A stretch of 64,000 nucleotides of DNA from Aquipuribacter hungaricus (lineage in GTDB: Bacteria > Actinomycetota > Actinomycetes > Actinomycetales > JBBAYJ01), in assembly GCF_042663885.1 (NCBI RefSeq), contig NZ_JBHSXV010000001.1. One strand, 5' to 3'. A program made the translations under genes and the position numbers. The notes beneath the pieces were generated by a model. The model had not been told where the DNA came from. It ran no database searches and worked only from the letters and a program-made list of their open reading frames with translations. Positions 15,207 to 23,477 of this stretch are shown here, piece after piece; positions within the stretch are counted from its first letter, which is position 1, and every line of letters begins with the position of its first letter.

Positions 15207-16274
15207 GTGGTGGCTGATACCCGGGGGAGACTGCTGCTCGTGGACGGGGACCGCAGCGCCGAGGTGCTCCGCTACAACCCGGACAACCAGACGACGCTGG
15301 TCGTCGAGCGGGTCCGGACGTCGACCGGCAGCCGGGTGCGCAAGGAGCTCCGTCGACCCGACCGGGGGAGCCCGTGGCGCGGGGGGCACTGGGCTGCCTC
15401 GACCGACCCGGGGCACTGGAACTACTGGCACCGTGAGGCCGAGGTCTACCGCGACGAGGACCTGCGCGCCTCCCTGGCGGGCACCGGGCTCGGGCTGGCC
15501 GCTGCCGAGGTGGTCGAGCACGACGCCGGCGCGACCCTGTGGCTGGAAGATGTCGTCGGTACGCCCGGCCCGGCGTTCGACCTCGACGACCACGTGGCGA
15601 CCGCGGCCGCGCTGGGCCCCTGGCAGGGACGGCCGCCGTTGTCCCGGCCCTGGTCCTCGCAGCGCTTCCTGCGCGAGTACTCCACCAGCCGCCCGTGGGA
15701 CCTGACGGTGGTCGACGACGACGCCGCGTGGGAGCAGCCGCTCGTCCGCGCCACCTGGCCGGAGGGTCTGCGCGACGGGTGGGCGCGGCTGCTGGCCCAC
15801 CGCGGCGACCTGCTCGACGTCATGGAGGAGCTCCCGAGGGTCTCCAGCCACCTGGACGCGTGGGTCAGCAACGTCGTGCGGCGCGCCGACGGCACGGTGG
15901 TCCTGCTCGACTGGGCCTTCGCCGGCGACGGCGCGGTCGGCGAGGACCTCGGCAACTGGCTGCCCGACGCGGTCTTCGACCTGTTCTGGCCCGCCGACAG
16001 GCTCGCCGAGCTGGAGGCCGCCTGCTTCCCGGCCTACCTGCGAGGGTTGCGCGCGAGCGGCTGGCCCGGCACCGACACCGAGGCGCGGCTCGGTCTCGTG
16101 GCCTCGTGCGTCAAGTACGCCTGGCTGCTCCCGCTGATGCTCGCCCGTGCCGGTGGCACCCAGCAGCGCGCCTACCACCAGGACGTCGACGCGCAGCACC
16201 TGTACCGCCAGCGGGGGACGGCACTGGCGCACCTCGTCGGGTGGGCCGACGAGGCGATGTCCATCGCGTCCTGA
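15207..16274 (+). CDS. Aminoglycoside-phosphotransferase-fold kinase family protein
   Basis: A 355-residue protein. The C-lobe shows SSHLDAWVSNVV (about residues 212-223, the catalytic loop, with the usual HGD replaced by HLD and Asn kept) and GTVVLLDWAFAGDGAVGEDLGNW, the DxD/DFG-equivalent metal-binding segment of APH/choline-kinase-like enzymes. The N-lobe is beta-rich (LLLVDGDRSAEVLRY; TLVVERVR). GTG start. Substrate is unknown: an antibiotic, a sugar or a metabolite are all possible. Located between the recombinase and tRNA-Arg. Confidence 0.75.
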   Translation: MVADTRGRLLLVDGDRSAEVLRYNPDNQTTLVVERVRTSTGSRVRKELRRPDRGSPWRGGHWAASTDPGHWNYWHREAEVYRDEDLRASLAGTGLGLAAAEVVEHDAGATLWLEDVVGTPGPAFDLDDHVATAAALGPWQGRPPLSRPWSSQRFLREYSTSRPWDLTVVDDDAAWEQPLVRATWPEGLRDGWARLLAHRGDLLDVMEELPRVSSHLDAWVSNVVRRADGTVVLLDWAFAGDGAVGEDLGNWLPDAVFDLFWPADRLAELEAACFPAYLRGLRASGWPGTDTEARLGLVASCVKYAWLLPLMLARAGGTQQRAYHQDVDAQHLYRQRGTALAHLVGWADEAMSIAS

Positions 16275-16381
16275 CCAGTCCACCCCCGCGGCTCGCTCGC
16301 AGCCCCTGGTGGGTCCGGACCCGGTCCTCTACCGGGGACCGCTGGCCGTCAGCCCTCTCGGGGTGGCAGCGCGCAGCCCCG

Positions 16382-16588
16382 CTACCGCCTGCTTCGACGC
16401 ACCACGACGGCGTAGCCGGCGAAGAAGACCGCGAGAGCGACGAGCAGGCCGCCCACCACCGGGAGGGGGATGCCGCGGCGACCGACGTCGGACATGTCGG
16501 AGGTCAGGAGCACCCCGATGCCGCCTGCCAGGCAGAACCCGGCGATGACGAACAAGCCCGTCGGAGAGAGGGGAGGCTGTGAGGTCAC
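16382..16588 (-). CDS. Small two-helix membrane protein
   Basis: A 68-residue protein with helices LFVIAGFCLAGGIGVLLT and LPVVGGLLVALAVFFAGYAVVV and a basic C-terminus. GTG start. The type is common in actinobacterial genomes, with no known role. It is the last gene before tRNA-Arg. Confidence 0.6.
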   Translation of the reverse strand: MTSQPPLSPTGLFVIAGFCLAGGIGVLLTSDMSDVGRRGIPLPVVGGLLVALAVFFAGYAVVVRRSRR

Positions 16589-16732
16589 AGGACATCCTGA
16601 GCCGCGGCGACCGGCTCCGCCCTACTCAGGAGCCTGGATGGACGCGGCTTGTTCGGTTTGGTCCGCCAGACGGAGACCACGGGCCGACAGCCGACGCATC
16701 GCCCACGACGCCGTGACCGGCGTGTTCTGCGG

Positions 16733-16805
16733 TGACCCCGGCCAGATTCGAACTGGCGACACACGGTTTAGGAAACCGATGCTCTATCCCCTGAGCTACG
16801 GGGCC
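16733..16805 (-). tRNA. tRNA-Arg (anticodon CCU)
   Basis: A 73-base cloverleaf. Acceptor GGCCCCG pairs with CGGGGTC (one G-U), discriminator A; D-arm AGCTCAGGGGATAGAGC; anticodon loop TTCCTAA within stem CGGT/ACCG gives CCU; T-arm GCCAGTTCGAATCTGGC. CCA is not encoded. The 3' end points toward the accessory region, the usual orientation when an element has integrated into a tRNA gene. Confidence 0.95.
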
Positions 16806-17010
16806 GTGGGCAGCGTCGGCCCGGGGCCCCCGCCGCCCGTGAGGACGAGACGGTCGGAGGCTACCCGAGCCCGCCGACGGGCGGGCACCGGCACCGGCCG
16901 CCCCGGGCGGTCCCCGACCGGGTGCAGCCGTCCGGGCGACAGCGCGCGCCGGGCGGTCGGGATCTGACCGGACGGCTGCGGCACGTCCCGTCACGGCCCA
17001 TCATCGGGGA

Positions 17011-19095
17011 GTGGTCAACTGCAGCTCCCGCCCCGTGTCCTCCGCCGTGGCGCTCGCCCTCGGCAGCCTCCTGCTGACCGGTGCGCCTGCCGCCTCCGCG
17101 GCGACGGCCGGGGCACCGACGGGCGCCGCCGTGGCGCAGCAGGCGGCGCAGCATGTCGCCCCGGTGCAGGGGCTCGTGCACGAGCAGGCAGCGCCGCTCA
17201 CGGAGCCGGCGCCCGACGGCCCGCCGCTGTCGGCGGCCGCGGTGGTGGCGCGCGACGGCATCGTGGACGTCGTCGTCCGCACGGCCCCCGACGCCGACCC
17301 TGAGGTCGTCGCGCGCGGCGTCGACGCGGGGGCGGACCTGGTCTTCCAGTCCGTTCTGTCGGGGTTCACCACCACGGTCGACCCGGCGGGGCTGGCCGAC
17401 CTGCAGGCGGACCCGCGCGTGCTCGCCGTCGAGGTGGACCAGGTCGTCTGGACAGCGAGCACCCGTTCCCCCGTGACCTGGGGGCTGGACCGCACCGACC
17501 AGCGCACCCTGCCGTTGTCCGGGAGCTACACGCAGCGCTCGACCGGCGCCGGGGCCACCATCTACGTCGTCGACAGCGGGGTCGACGCCGGCCACGCCGA
17601 GTTCGGCGGCCGCGTGCGGTCCGGCTTCACCGTGGTGACCGACGGCGCCGGCACGGACGACTGCAACGGTCACGGCACGCACGTGGCGGGGACCGCAGCA
17701 GGCGCCGTCCACGGTGTCGCCAGCTCGGCGACGGTGGTGCCGGTCCGCGTGGCGGACTGCCGCGGGAAGGGCACCGTCGGCGGGATCGTGGACGGGTTGG
17801 ACTGGGTGCTGCAGGACCACCAGGCGGGGACCCCCGCGGTGGTCAACCTCAGCATCGGCGCGGGACCCAGCCCGATGCTCGACGACGCGGTCCGTGCCCT
17901 GCACGCGCGCGGCCTCAGCGTCGTCGTCGCCGCGGGCAACGCCGGGGCCGACGCCTGTCTCAGCTCGCCGGGCCGGGTCCCTGCTGCCGTCACCGTCGGG
18001 GCGACCGACGCGTCCGACCGGCGGCCGTCCTGGTCGGACCACGGCGCCTGCCTCGACCTGTTCGCCCCCGGGGTCGAGATCCGGTCGGCCGCGCACGGCA
18101 CCGTGACCGGGACCCGGGTGGACTCCGGCACGTCGATGGCGGCCCCCCACGCCGCAGGCGTCCTCGCGGTCATGCGGGCGGCCGAGCCCGGCCTGACCGC
18201 CACGGCGGCGGCGGAGCGTCTCGTCGCCTCCTCGTCCCCGGGCGTCGTCCTGGACACGGCCGGGTCGCCGAACCGCCTGCTCTCGCAGTCCTCCGCGCCG
18301 CCCAGCGCCGAGTGCCCGGCGGGCGACGACCGCACCGGCGCCGTCAGCCTGCCCCGCCCCGGTGTCGTCGTCGTCCAGCGGACCATGTCGCCCACCCGCT
18401 ACGACCTGTTCACCGTGGACAGCAGCGGCGCCGCCACCCCGCTGGCGGTCGACGGCCTGCCCCTGACCACCCAGGTGGTCGCGACCTGGGAGAACGGCGC
18501 CGGCTGCTCCGGCCTGCCGGGCTCGCGCGCCGCCTGGGCCGTCACCCCCGGCGGGCGCGTGTTCGGCGAGGGCTCCGTGACCGGGCCGCCCGCCGCCTCC
18601 TACGGCGACGCCTCGACGCTCCCGCTGGCCCGCCCCGTCGTGGGGATGAGCCCGACGGCGTCCGGTCGCGGCTACTGGCTCGTCGCCTCCGACGGCGGGA
18701 TCTTCACCTACGGCGACGCGGTCTTCCACGGCTCGACCGGGGCGCTGCGCCTCAACCAGCCGATCGTCGGCATGGCCACCACGCCCACGGGCGGCGGGTA
18801 CTGGCTCGTCGCCTCCGACGGCGGGGTGTTCGCCTTCGGCGACGCGGTGTTCCACGGCTCGACCGGCGCCCTGCGGCTGCAGCGCCCCGTCACCGGCATG
18901 CTCGCCACCCCGACCGGCCAGGGCTACTGGATGGTCGCCTCCGACGGCGGGGTGTTCACCTTCGGCGACGCGCTGTTCCACGGCTCGACCGGCGCGCAGA
19001 CGCTCAGCTCCCCGATCGCCGGGATGCTGCCCCGTACCGGCGGCTACCTGCTCGTGGGCGGCGACGGCAGGACGTACGGGTTCGGCGGCCGGTAG
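17011..19095 (+). CDS. Secreted subtilisin-like serine protease (S8) with C-terminal repeats
   Basis: A 694-residue preproprotease from a GTG. Signal peptide about residues 1-31 (ALALGSLLLTGAPAASA); I9-type propeptide about 75-145; peptidase domain about 170-425. The triad is visible: Asp188 (YVVDSGVDAGH), His221 (CNGHGTHVAGT), Ser375 (SGTSMAAPHAAG), with oxyanion Asn310 (AAGN). After a linker come about three and a half repeats of 45-50 residues containing GYWLVASDGGxFxxGDAVFHGSTGA, a beta-propeller-like wall or extracellular-binding module seen in actinobacterial secreted proteins. It is the first core-like gene after tRNA-Arg. Confidence 0.93.
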   Translation: MVNCSSRPVSSAVALALGSLLLTGAPAASAATAGAPTGAAVAQQAAQHVAPVQGLVHEQAAPLTEPAPDGPPLSAAAVVARDGIVDVVVRTAPDADPEVVARGVDAGADLVFQSVLSGFTTTVDPAGLADLQADPRVLAVEVDQVVWTASTRSPVTWGLDRTDQRTLPLSGSYTQRSTGAGATIYVVDSGVDAGHAEFGGRVRSGFTVVTDGAGTDDCNGHGTHVAGTAAGAVHGVASSATVVPVRVADCRGKGTVGGIVDGLDWVLQDHQAGTPAVVNLSIGAGPSPMLDDAVRALHARGLSVVVAAGNAGADACLSSPGRVPAAVTVGATDASDRRPSWSDHGACLDLFAPGVEIRSAAHGTVTGTRVDSGTSMAAPHAAGVLAVMRAAEPGLTATAAAERLVASSSPGVVLDTAGSPNRLLSQSSAPPSAECPAGDDRTGAVSLPRPGVVVVQRTMSPTRYDLFTVDSSGAATPLAVDGLPLTTQVVATWENGAGCSGLPGSRAAWAVTPGGRVFGEGSVTGPPAASYGDASTLPLARPVVGMSPTASGRGYWLVASDGGIFTYGDAVFHGSTGALRLNQPIVGMATTPTGGGYWLVASDGGVFAFGDAVFHGSTGALRLQRPVTGMLATPTGQGYWMVASDGGVFTFGDALFHGSTGAQTLSSPIAGMLPRTGGYLLVGGDGRTYGFGGR
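18640..19080 (+). repeat. Direct repeats coding the protease C-terminal modules
   Basis: Three to four in-frame units of about 140 bases, each holding TACTGGCTCGTCGCCTCCGA-like and GTCTTCCACGGCTCGACCGG-like segments with few changes. The strong base identity suggests recent duplication or ongoing homogenisation within the gene. Confidence 0.7.
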
Positions 19096-19170
19096 GCAGG
19101 CCGGGTCGGCCGGCGTCCGGACGGTAGGGGGCCAGGTCTGACGCCGGGCCGGTCTGGGTACCCCTCCGGC

Positions 19171-19782
19171 ATGACCGACCTGACTGCCCTCGTCCTCACC
19201 TGCTCGCTCAAGAAGTCCCCCGCCCCCTCCTCCTCGGAGACCCTCGGCCGCGAGGTCCTCACCGCGCTCGGCGAGCACGGCGTCACCGGCGAGGTGGTCC
19301 GCGTCGTCGACCACGACGTCCGCTTCGGCGTCTCCCTCGACGAGGGCGACGGCGACGGCTGGCCGGCGCTGCGGGCCAAGGTCATGGCCGCCGACATCCT
19401 CGTCCTCGCCACCCCCATCTGGCTGGGGCAGCCGTCCTCGGTCGCCAAGGTCGTCCTCGAGCGGCTCGACGCCGAGATCTCCGAGTCCGACGACCAGGGC
19501 CGCATGCTCACCTTCGGCAAGGTCGCCGGCGTGGCCGTCGTCGGCAACGAGGACGGCGCCCACCACACCAGCGCCGAGGTGTTCCAGGCGCTCGTCGACG
19601 TCGGCTTCACCGTGCCGGCCGCCGCCACCACGTACTGGGTCGGCGAGGCCATGGGCGGCGTCGACTACCAGGACCTGGAGGAGAAGCCGGAGTCGACGCA
19701 GGGCACGACCGCCGACGTCGCCCGCCACCTGGCGCACCTGGCCCGGCTGCTCAAGGACTCGCCCTACCCCGCCGCCGGCTGA
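19171..19782 (+). CDS. Flavodoxin-like NAD(P)H-dependent FMN reductase family protein
   Basis: A 203-residue protein with a flavodoxin fold: ALVLTCSLKKSPAPSSSETLG (FMN-phosphate loop), ADILVLATPIWLGQPSSVAKVVLERLD (flavin ring contact, residues about 71-98) and AGVAVVGNEDGAHHTSAEVF (about 130-148). This is the pattern of NADPH-dependent FMN/quinone reductases. It would pass electrons to small acceptors in the cytoplasm; physiological substrate unknown. Stand-alone gene. Confidence 0.85.
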   Translation: MTDLTALVLTCSLKKSPAPSSSETLGREVLTALGEHGVTGEVVRVVDHDVRFGVSLDEGDGDGWPALRAKVMAADILVLATPIWLGQPSSVAKVVLERLDAEISESDDQGRMLTFGKVAGVAVVGNEDGAHHTSAEVFQALVDVGFTVPAAATTYWVGEAMGGVDYQDLEEKPESTQGTTADVARHLAHLARLLKDSPYPAAG

Positions 19783-19815
19783 CCCGCACGCCCCGGGCGG
19801 GACCGGGACAGGTCC

Positions 19816-20703
19816 TCAGGCGGGCGCGTCCGCGCGCAGCACCTGGCAGCCTGTCCACTCCCCGCCCGGGGACAGCGTCACCGGCTCCAGCTGCGCCGGC
19901 TCGACGCAGACGAACTCGCCCTCCCCGCCCGGGTGCACGTCGCCCGGGGCGCCGCCCGGGCCGGGGTTCCACACCACGCGGGAGCCGAAGCCGTCGGCGG
20001 TGAGCACGGTGGCACCCAGGACCGGGTCGCGGAGCACGACGGCCCCCTGGGTCCCGGGCTCGACGCCGGCCACGGCGACGTCCACCGGACCGACGACCGG
20101 CAGCGGGCCCTGCGGCAGGACCGTGCTGCCGCTGCCGTCGTTGGCCTCCGCGGTCCGCCCCTCCAGGCCCGTCAGGCGGGCGTCGGCCGTGGAGGACACT
20201 CGCAGGTAGGTGTGCAGGGCCGCCGTGAAGGTCAGCGGCGCGGTGCCCTCGGACCGCACCCACAGCCGCACCGACAGCTCCGCGCCCACCGCGACCGCGT
20301 CGAGGTGGAGCGTGAAGGCGTGCGGGTAGGGCGTCGTCGTGCCGTCGGACACCAGGCGCAGCCGCGCCGTGGCCGCCCCCCGGTCGTCGGTGCCGGCCTG
20401 CAGCACCTCCCAGGCGCGGTCGCGGACGACGCCGTGCCGGGGGCCGTCGCCGCGGGCCGCGAACTGCGGCCAGATGACGGGGATGCCGCCACGGACCGCG
20501 GTGCCGGGCCCGCAGCCGGTGTCCCGGCTCAGCCACAGCCGCTCCTCACCGCCCGCCGGCGACCACCCGAGGACGTGCCCGCCGTGCGCGCAGAACGTGA
20601 GGACCGCGCCGTCGTCGGCCACGAGCCGGACCGGTCGGCAGGGGTCCGGGGCCCCGTCGTGCGGTGCGGAGGACGCGTCCGGCCGTGCCAGGGGCTCGGT
20701 CAT
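19816..20703 (-). CDS. D-hexose-6-phosphate mutarotase-like epimerase
   Basis: A 295-residue aldose-epimerase fold. GGHVLGWSPAGGEERLWLS, GGIPVIWPQF and HGVVRDRAWEV (N-terminal half), AALHTYLRV with a catalytic-type His (about residue 161), and FVCVEPAQ with the catalytic-type Glu near the C-terminus match YeaD-type glucose-6-phosphate 1-epimerases. Its ATG overlaps the stop of the upstream sirtuin (ATGA), so the two are translationally coupled. Confidence 0.88.
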   Translation of the reverse strand: MTEPLARPDASSAPHDGAPDPCRPVRLVADDGAVLTFCAHGGHVLGWSPAGGEERLWLSRDTGCGPGTAVRGGIPVIWPQFAARGDGPRHGVVRDRAWEVLQAGTDDRGAATARLRLVSDGTTTPYPHAFTLHLDAVAVGAELSVRLWVRSEGTAPLTFTAALHTYLRVSSTADARLTGLEGRTAEANDGSGSTVLPQGPLPVVGPVDVAVAGVEPGTQGAVVLRDPVLGATVLTADGFGSRVVWNPGPGGAPGDVHPGGEGEFVCVEPAQLEPVTLSPGGEWTGCQVLRADAPA

Positions 20704-21518
20704 GCCAGCGAGGGTGCCAGGTGCGCCGCCCACCCGGCCAGCACCGGCGAGCAGCCCGCGTCCAGGTGCACCGTGGCCAGGTCCGCCGCCCGGGTCGGGC
20801 CGCGGTTGACGACGACGACCGGGATGCCCTCGCGCGCGGCCCGGGCGACGAACCGGCGGCCCGAGAAGACCGTGCACGACGTCCCGGCGACCAGCAGCAC
20901 CCGGGCGGCCTCGACCAGGGCGTAGCAGCGCTCGACCCGCTCGACCGGCACGTTCTCGCCGAAGAACACGACGTCGGGCTTGAGCATCCCGCCGCAGCGC
21001 TCGCAGGGGGCGACGACGAACCCGGCCGTGTCGTCGAGGTCGACGTCCCCGTCCGGGGCGATGTCCGCCGAGCCCAGGTCGTCCCGCTCGGCCCAGCCGG
21101 GGTTGAGGGCCGCGAGCCGCTCGTGCAGCCGCACCCGCGGCGTGAGCTCCCGGCAGCCCAGGCACACGACCTGCGACAGGGTCCCGTGCAGGTCCACGAC
21201 GTCCGGCGACCCGGCAGCCTGGTGCAGCTCGTCGACGTTCTGGGTGATGACGGACGTGACGACCCCGGCCCGGCCGAGCGCGGCGAGCGCCCGGTGACCC
21301 TCGTTCGGCGACGCCGCGGCCATCCGGTGCCAGCCGACGTGGCTGCGCGCCCAGTAGCGCTGCCTGCCCCGCTCGGAGCGGGTGAAGTCCTGGTACGTCA
21401 TGGGCGCACGGCGCGGCGTGCCCGGCCCCCGGTAGTCCGGGATGCCCGAGTCCGTGCTCATGCCCGCCCCGGTGAGCGCCACCACCCCGCCCCCGGCGAG
21501 CAGCTCGACTGCCTCCAC
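20700..21518 (-). CDS. NAD-dependent protein deacylase, sirtuin family
   Basis: A 272-residue Sir2 protein. The NAD-binding GAGMSTDSGIPDYRG is at residues about 17-32, ITQNVDELHQAAG and VDLHGTL (catalytic His) in the middle, a four-cysteine zinc site (CLGC and CERC), then LKPDVVFFGENVP and GTSCTVFSG. It removes acyl groups from lysines using NAD+. The GTG start sits six bases after TACCCT (leaderless); divergent from 21598. It is the first gene of a two-gene unit with the mutarotase-like gene. Confidence 0.92.
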   Translation of the reverse strand: MEAVELLAGGGVVALTGAGMSTDSGIPDYRGPGTPRRAPMTYQDFTRSERGRQRYWARSHVGWHRMAAASPNEGHRALAALGRAGVVTSVITQNVDELHQAAGSPDVVDLHGTLSQVVCLGCRELTPRVRLHERLAALNPGWAERDDLGSADIAPDGDVDLDDTAGFVVAPCERCGGMLKPDVVFFGENVPVERVERCYALVEAARVLLVAGTSCTVFSGRRFVARAAREGIPVVVVNRGPTRAADLATVHLDAGCSPVLAGWAAHLAPSLA

Positions 21519-21597
21519 CGGGTAAGGGTAGGTCGGGGCGCCGGGAGGTCGAGGACCGGTCGTCGGGTCCCGGACGGCGCGGGCTAGCGTGCCGCGG

Positions 21598-22374
21598 GTG
21601 GACAGCCCCGAGCACCTCATCGACGGCGTCCTGGCCCGGATGGGGGAGCGGCTGGAGGAGCTGGAGCGGGCGGGGGACCCGGCACGGCACTTCCTCGCCA
21701 CCTACCGCCGCGTCACCCTGGCCGTCGGCGAGGCGGCCGCGCAGGGCCGGGTCGAGGACCCGTCGTGGCTGGCGCGCTGGGACGTCGCCTTCGCCGAGCT
21801 GTACCTGCAGGCGCACGACGCGTGGCAGCAGGAGCCGGCCACCGTCCCCGGGCCCTGGCGCGAAGCGTTCTCGGCGCCGGCCGGCCTCGAGCCGTACCTG
21901 CACGTGCTGCTCGGCATGAACGCCCACATCAACTTCGACATGCCGCAGTCGCTGCTGCAGGTCGTCGGCGAGCGCGACCGGCACGACCCGGTCCTCATGG
22001 GCTCGCGCGAGCGCGACCACCACGCCCTCGACGGGGTGATCGTCGCCCTGGTCCCGCAGGAGTCCCGCCACCTGGTGAGGGCGGCGGCGGCCGCGCCCGG
22101 CGTCCTGGACCGGCTGCTGCTGCCGCTGTCGCGGGCGGCGTCGGCGCGGCTGCTGCGCGAGAGCCGCGAGCAGGTGTGGGCCAATACCCACGTCATGCTC
22201 CGCGCGCGGGCGGCCGGTCCCGGCCCGCTCGCCGCCGCGACGGCCCGGCTGGAGGAGCTGTCCACCCGGCGCGTCCACGACCTGCTCGTCCCGCGCCACC
22301 CGCTGTACCACCTGGCCCGGCACGGCTTCGGGGTGCGGCTCGACGGCGGCGCCGAGGACGAGCGGGTCGCCTGA
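21598..22374 (+). CDS. DUF5995-like protein
   Basis: A 258-residue all-helical protein. ATYRRVTLAVGEAAAQG, WDVAFAELYLQAHDAW, HVLLGMNAHINFDMPQSL and the final LVPRHPLYHLARHGFG are the recognisable conserved blocks of the DUF5995 family, which has several conserved His and Asp residues suggesting a metal-binding helical bundle. Function unknown. TAGCGT lies seven bases before the GTG start. Confidence 0.8.
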   Translation: MDSPEHLIDGVLARMGERLEELERAGDPARHFLATYRRVTLAVGEAAAQGRVEDPSWLARWDVAFAELYLQAHDAWQQEPATVPGPWREAFSAPAGLEPYLHVLLGMNAHINFDMPQSLLQVVGERDRHDPVLMGSRERDHHALDGVIVALVPQESRHLVRAAAAAPGVLDRLLLPLSRAASARLLRESREQVWANTHVMLRARAAGPGPLAAATARLEELSTRRVHDLLVPRHPLYHLARHGFGVRLDGGAEDERVA

Positions 22375-22498
22375 CAGACGCTCCTCTCGCCTGCTGGCGC
22401 GGGCCGGGCCGTCTCGCGGCCAGGCCACCTGGGCGGGGCAGGCCTGCTCGGCCCGCAGCGGGAGGTCCGCGGTCGGTCCCGGGACCTAGCGTGACGGC

Positions 22499-23473
22499 GT
22501 GGCTGTCTCCCGTCCCGCCCTGGTCGTCGCCTGGCTCGTCGCCGCCACCTGCTGGGGGGCCAGCTTCCTGTTCATCAAGTGGGGCCTCGAGGGCCTGGTC
22601 CCCGGCCAGGTGGCCCTGGCGCGGCTGCTCTTCGGGACGCTGTTCCTCGGCGGCTGGCTGCTGGTCACCCGCACCGCGCTGCCCGCCGACCGGGGCACGT
22701 GGGGCCACTTCGCGGTACTCGGTGTCCTGTTCTGCTTCGCCCCGTTCACGCTGTTCGCCTACGCCGAGACCCTCGTGGACTCCGGGCTGGCCGCCATCCT
22801 CAACGCGACGACGCCGCTGTGGACGCTCGTCATGGTGCTGCTGTTCCTGCCGAGCGAGCGCGTCACCACCCGCAAGGCGGTCGGTCTGCTCGTCGGCTTC
22901 GCCGGTGTCGTCGTCGTGGCGCTGCCGCAGGTGGCCGGGCTCGGCGGGCGCGACGCGCTGCTCGGGCAGGCCGCCTGCCTGGGGGCGACCGCCTGCTACG
23001 GCGCCGGGCTGGTGTGGGTGCGCCGGTTCGTCATCCCCCGCGGCACCGGCCCGCTGGTCATCGCGTTCGGCCAGGTGTCGATGGGACTGGCCTGGTCCCT
23101 CCTCGCCGCGCCGGTGCTGTCGTGGGAGCCGGTCCAGCTGACGACCAGGGTCGTGCTGGGGATGGTCGCGCTGGGCGTGCTCGGGACGGGGCTCGCCTTC
23201 GTGCTCAACACCGCCGTCACCGCGGGGCTCGGGGCGACGTTCGCGTCCACCGTCACCTACCTGTCGCCGGTCATCGGCGTCGCGCTCGGTGCGCTCCTGC
23301 TCGCCGAGAGCATCGGCCTCGCCGAGGTGGTCGGCGGCCTGGTCGTCGTGCTCGGCGTGGCGGTGGGCCAGGGGGTGCTCCGGCTGCCCCGCCGGGCCGC
23401 CCGGGACTCCTCCGGCGTCCGGGCGTCCCCGGGTGCGGGAGGCGCCCGCGGGGCGCGGGATCTCGTACCGTGA
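22499..23473 (+). CDS. EamA/DMT-family transporter
   Basis: A 324-residue membrane protein with ten predicted helices in two EamA repeats. The first begins LVVAWLVAATCWGASFLFIKWGL, the second CLGATACYGAGLVWVRRF; YAETLVDSGLAAILNATTPLWTL and SPVIGVALGALLLAESI close each repeat. This is the drug/metabolite exporter superfamily; the transported compound is unknown. TAGCGT ends six bases before the GTG start. Confidence 0.9.
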   Translation: MAVSRPALVVAWLVAATCWGASFLFIKWGLEGLVPGQVALARLLFGTLFLGGWLLVTRTALPADRGTWGHFAVLGVLFCFAPFTLFAYAETLVDSGLAAILNATTPLWTLVMVLLFLPSERVTTRKAVGLLVGFAGVVVVALPQVAGLGGRDALLGQAACLGATACYGAGLVWVRRFVIPRGTGPLVIAFGQVSMGLAWSLLAAPVLSWEPVQLTTRVVLGMVALGVLGTGLAFVLNTAVTAGLGATFASTVTYLSPVIGVALGALLLAESIGLAEVVGGLVVVLGVAVGQGVLRLPRRAARDSSGVRASPGAGGARGARDLVP

Positions 23474-23477
23474 GCAC

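Noticed and set aside
14706..16283. Long minus-strand frame continuing upstream of the resolvase
   Set aside because: It lies antisense to the APH-fold gene and has the low-complexity make-up of a shadow frame; the resolvase has its own ATG and ribosome site.
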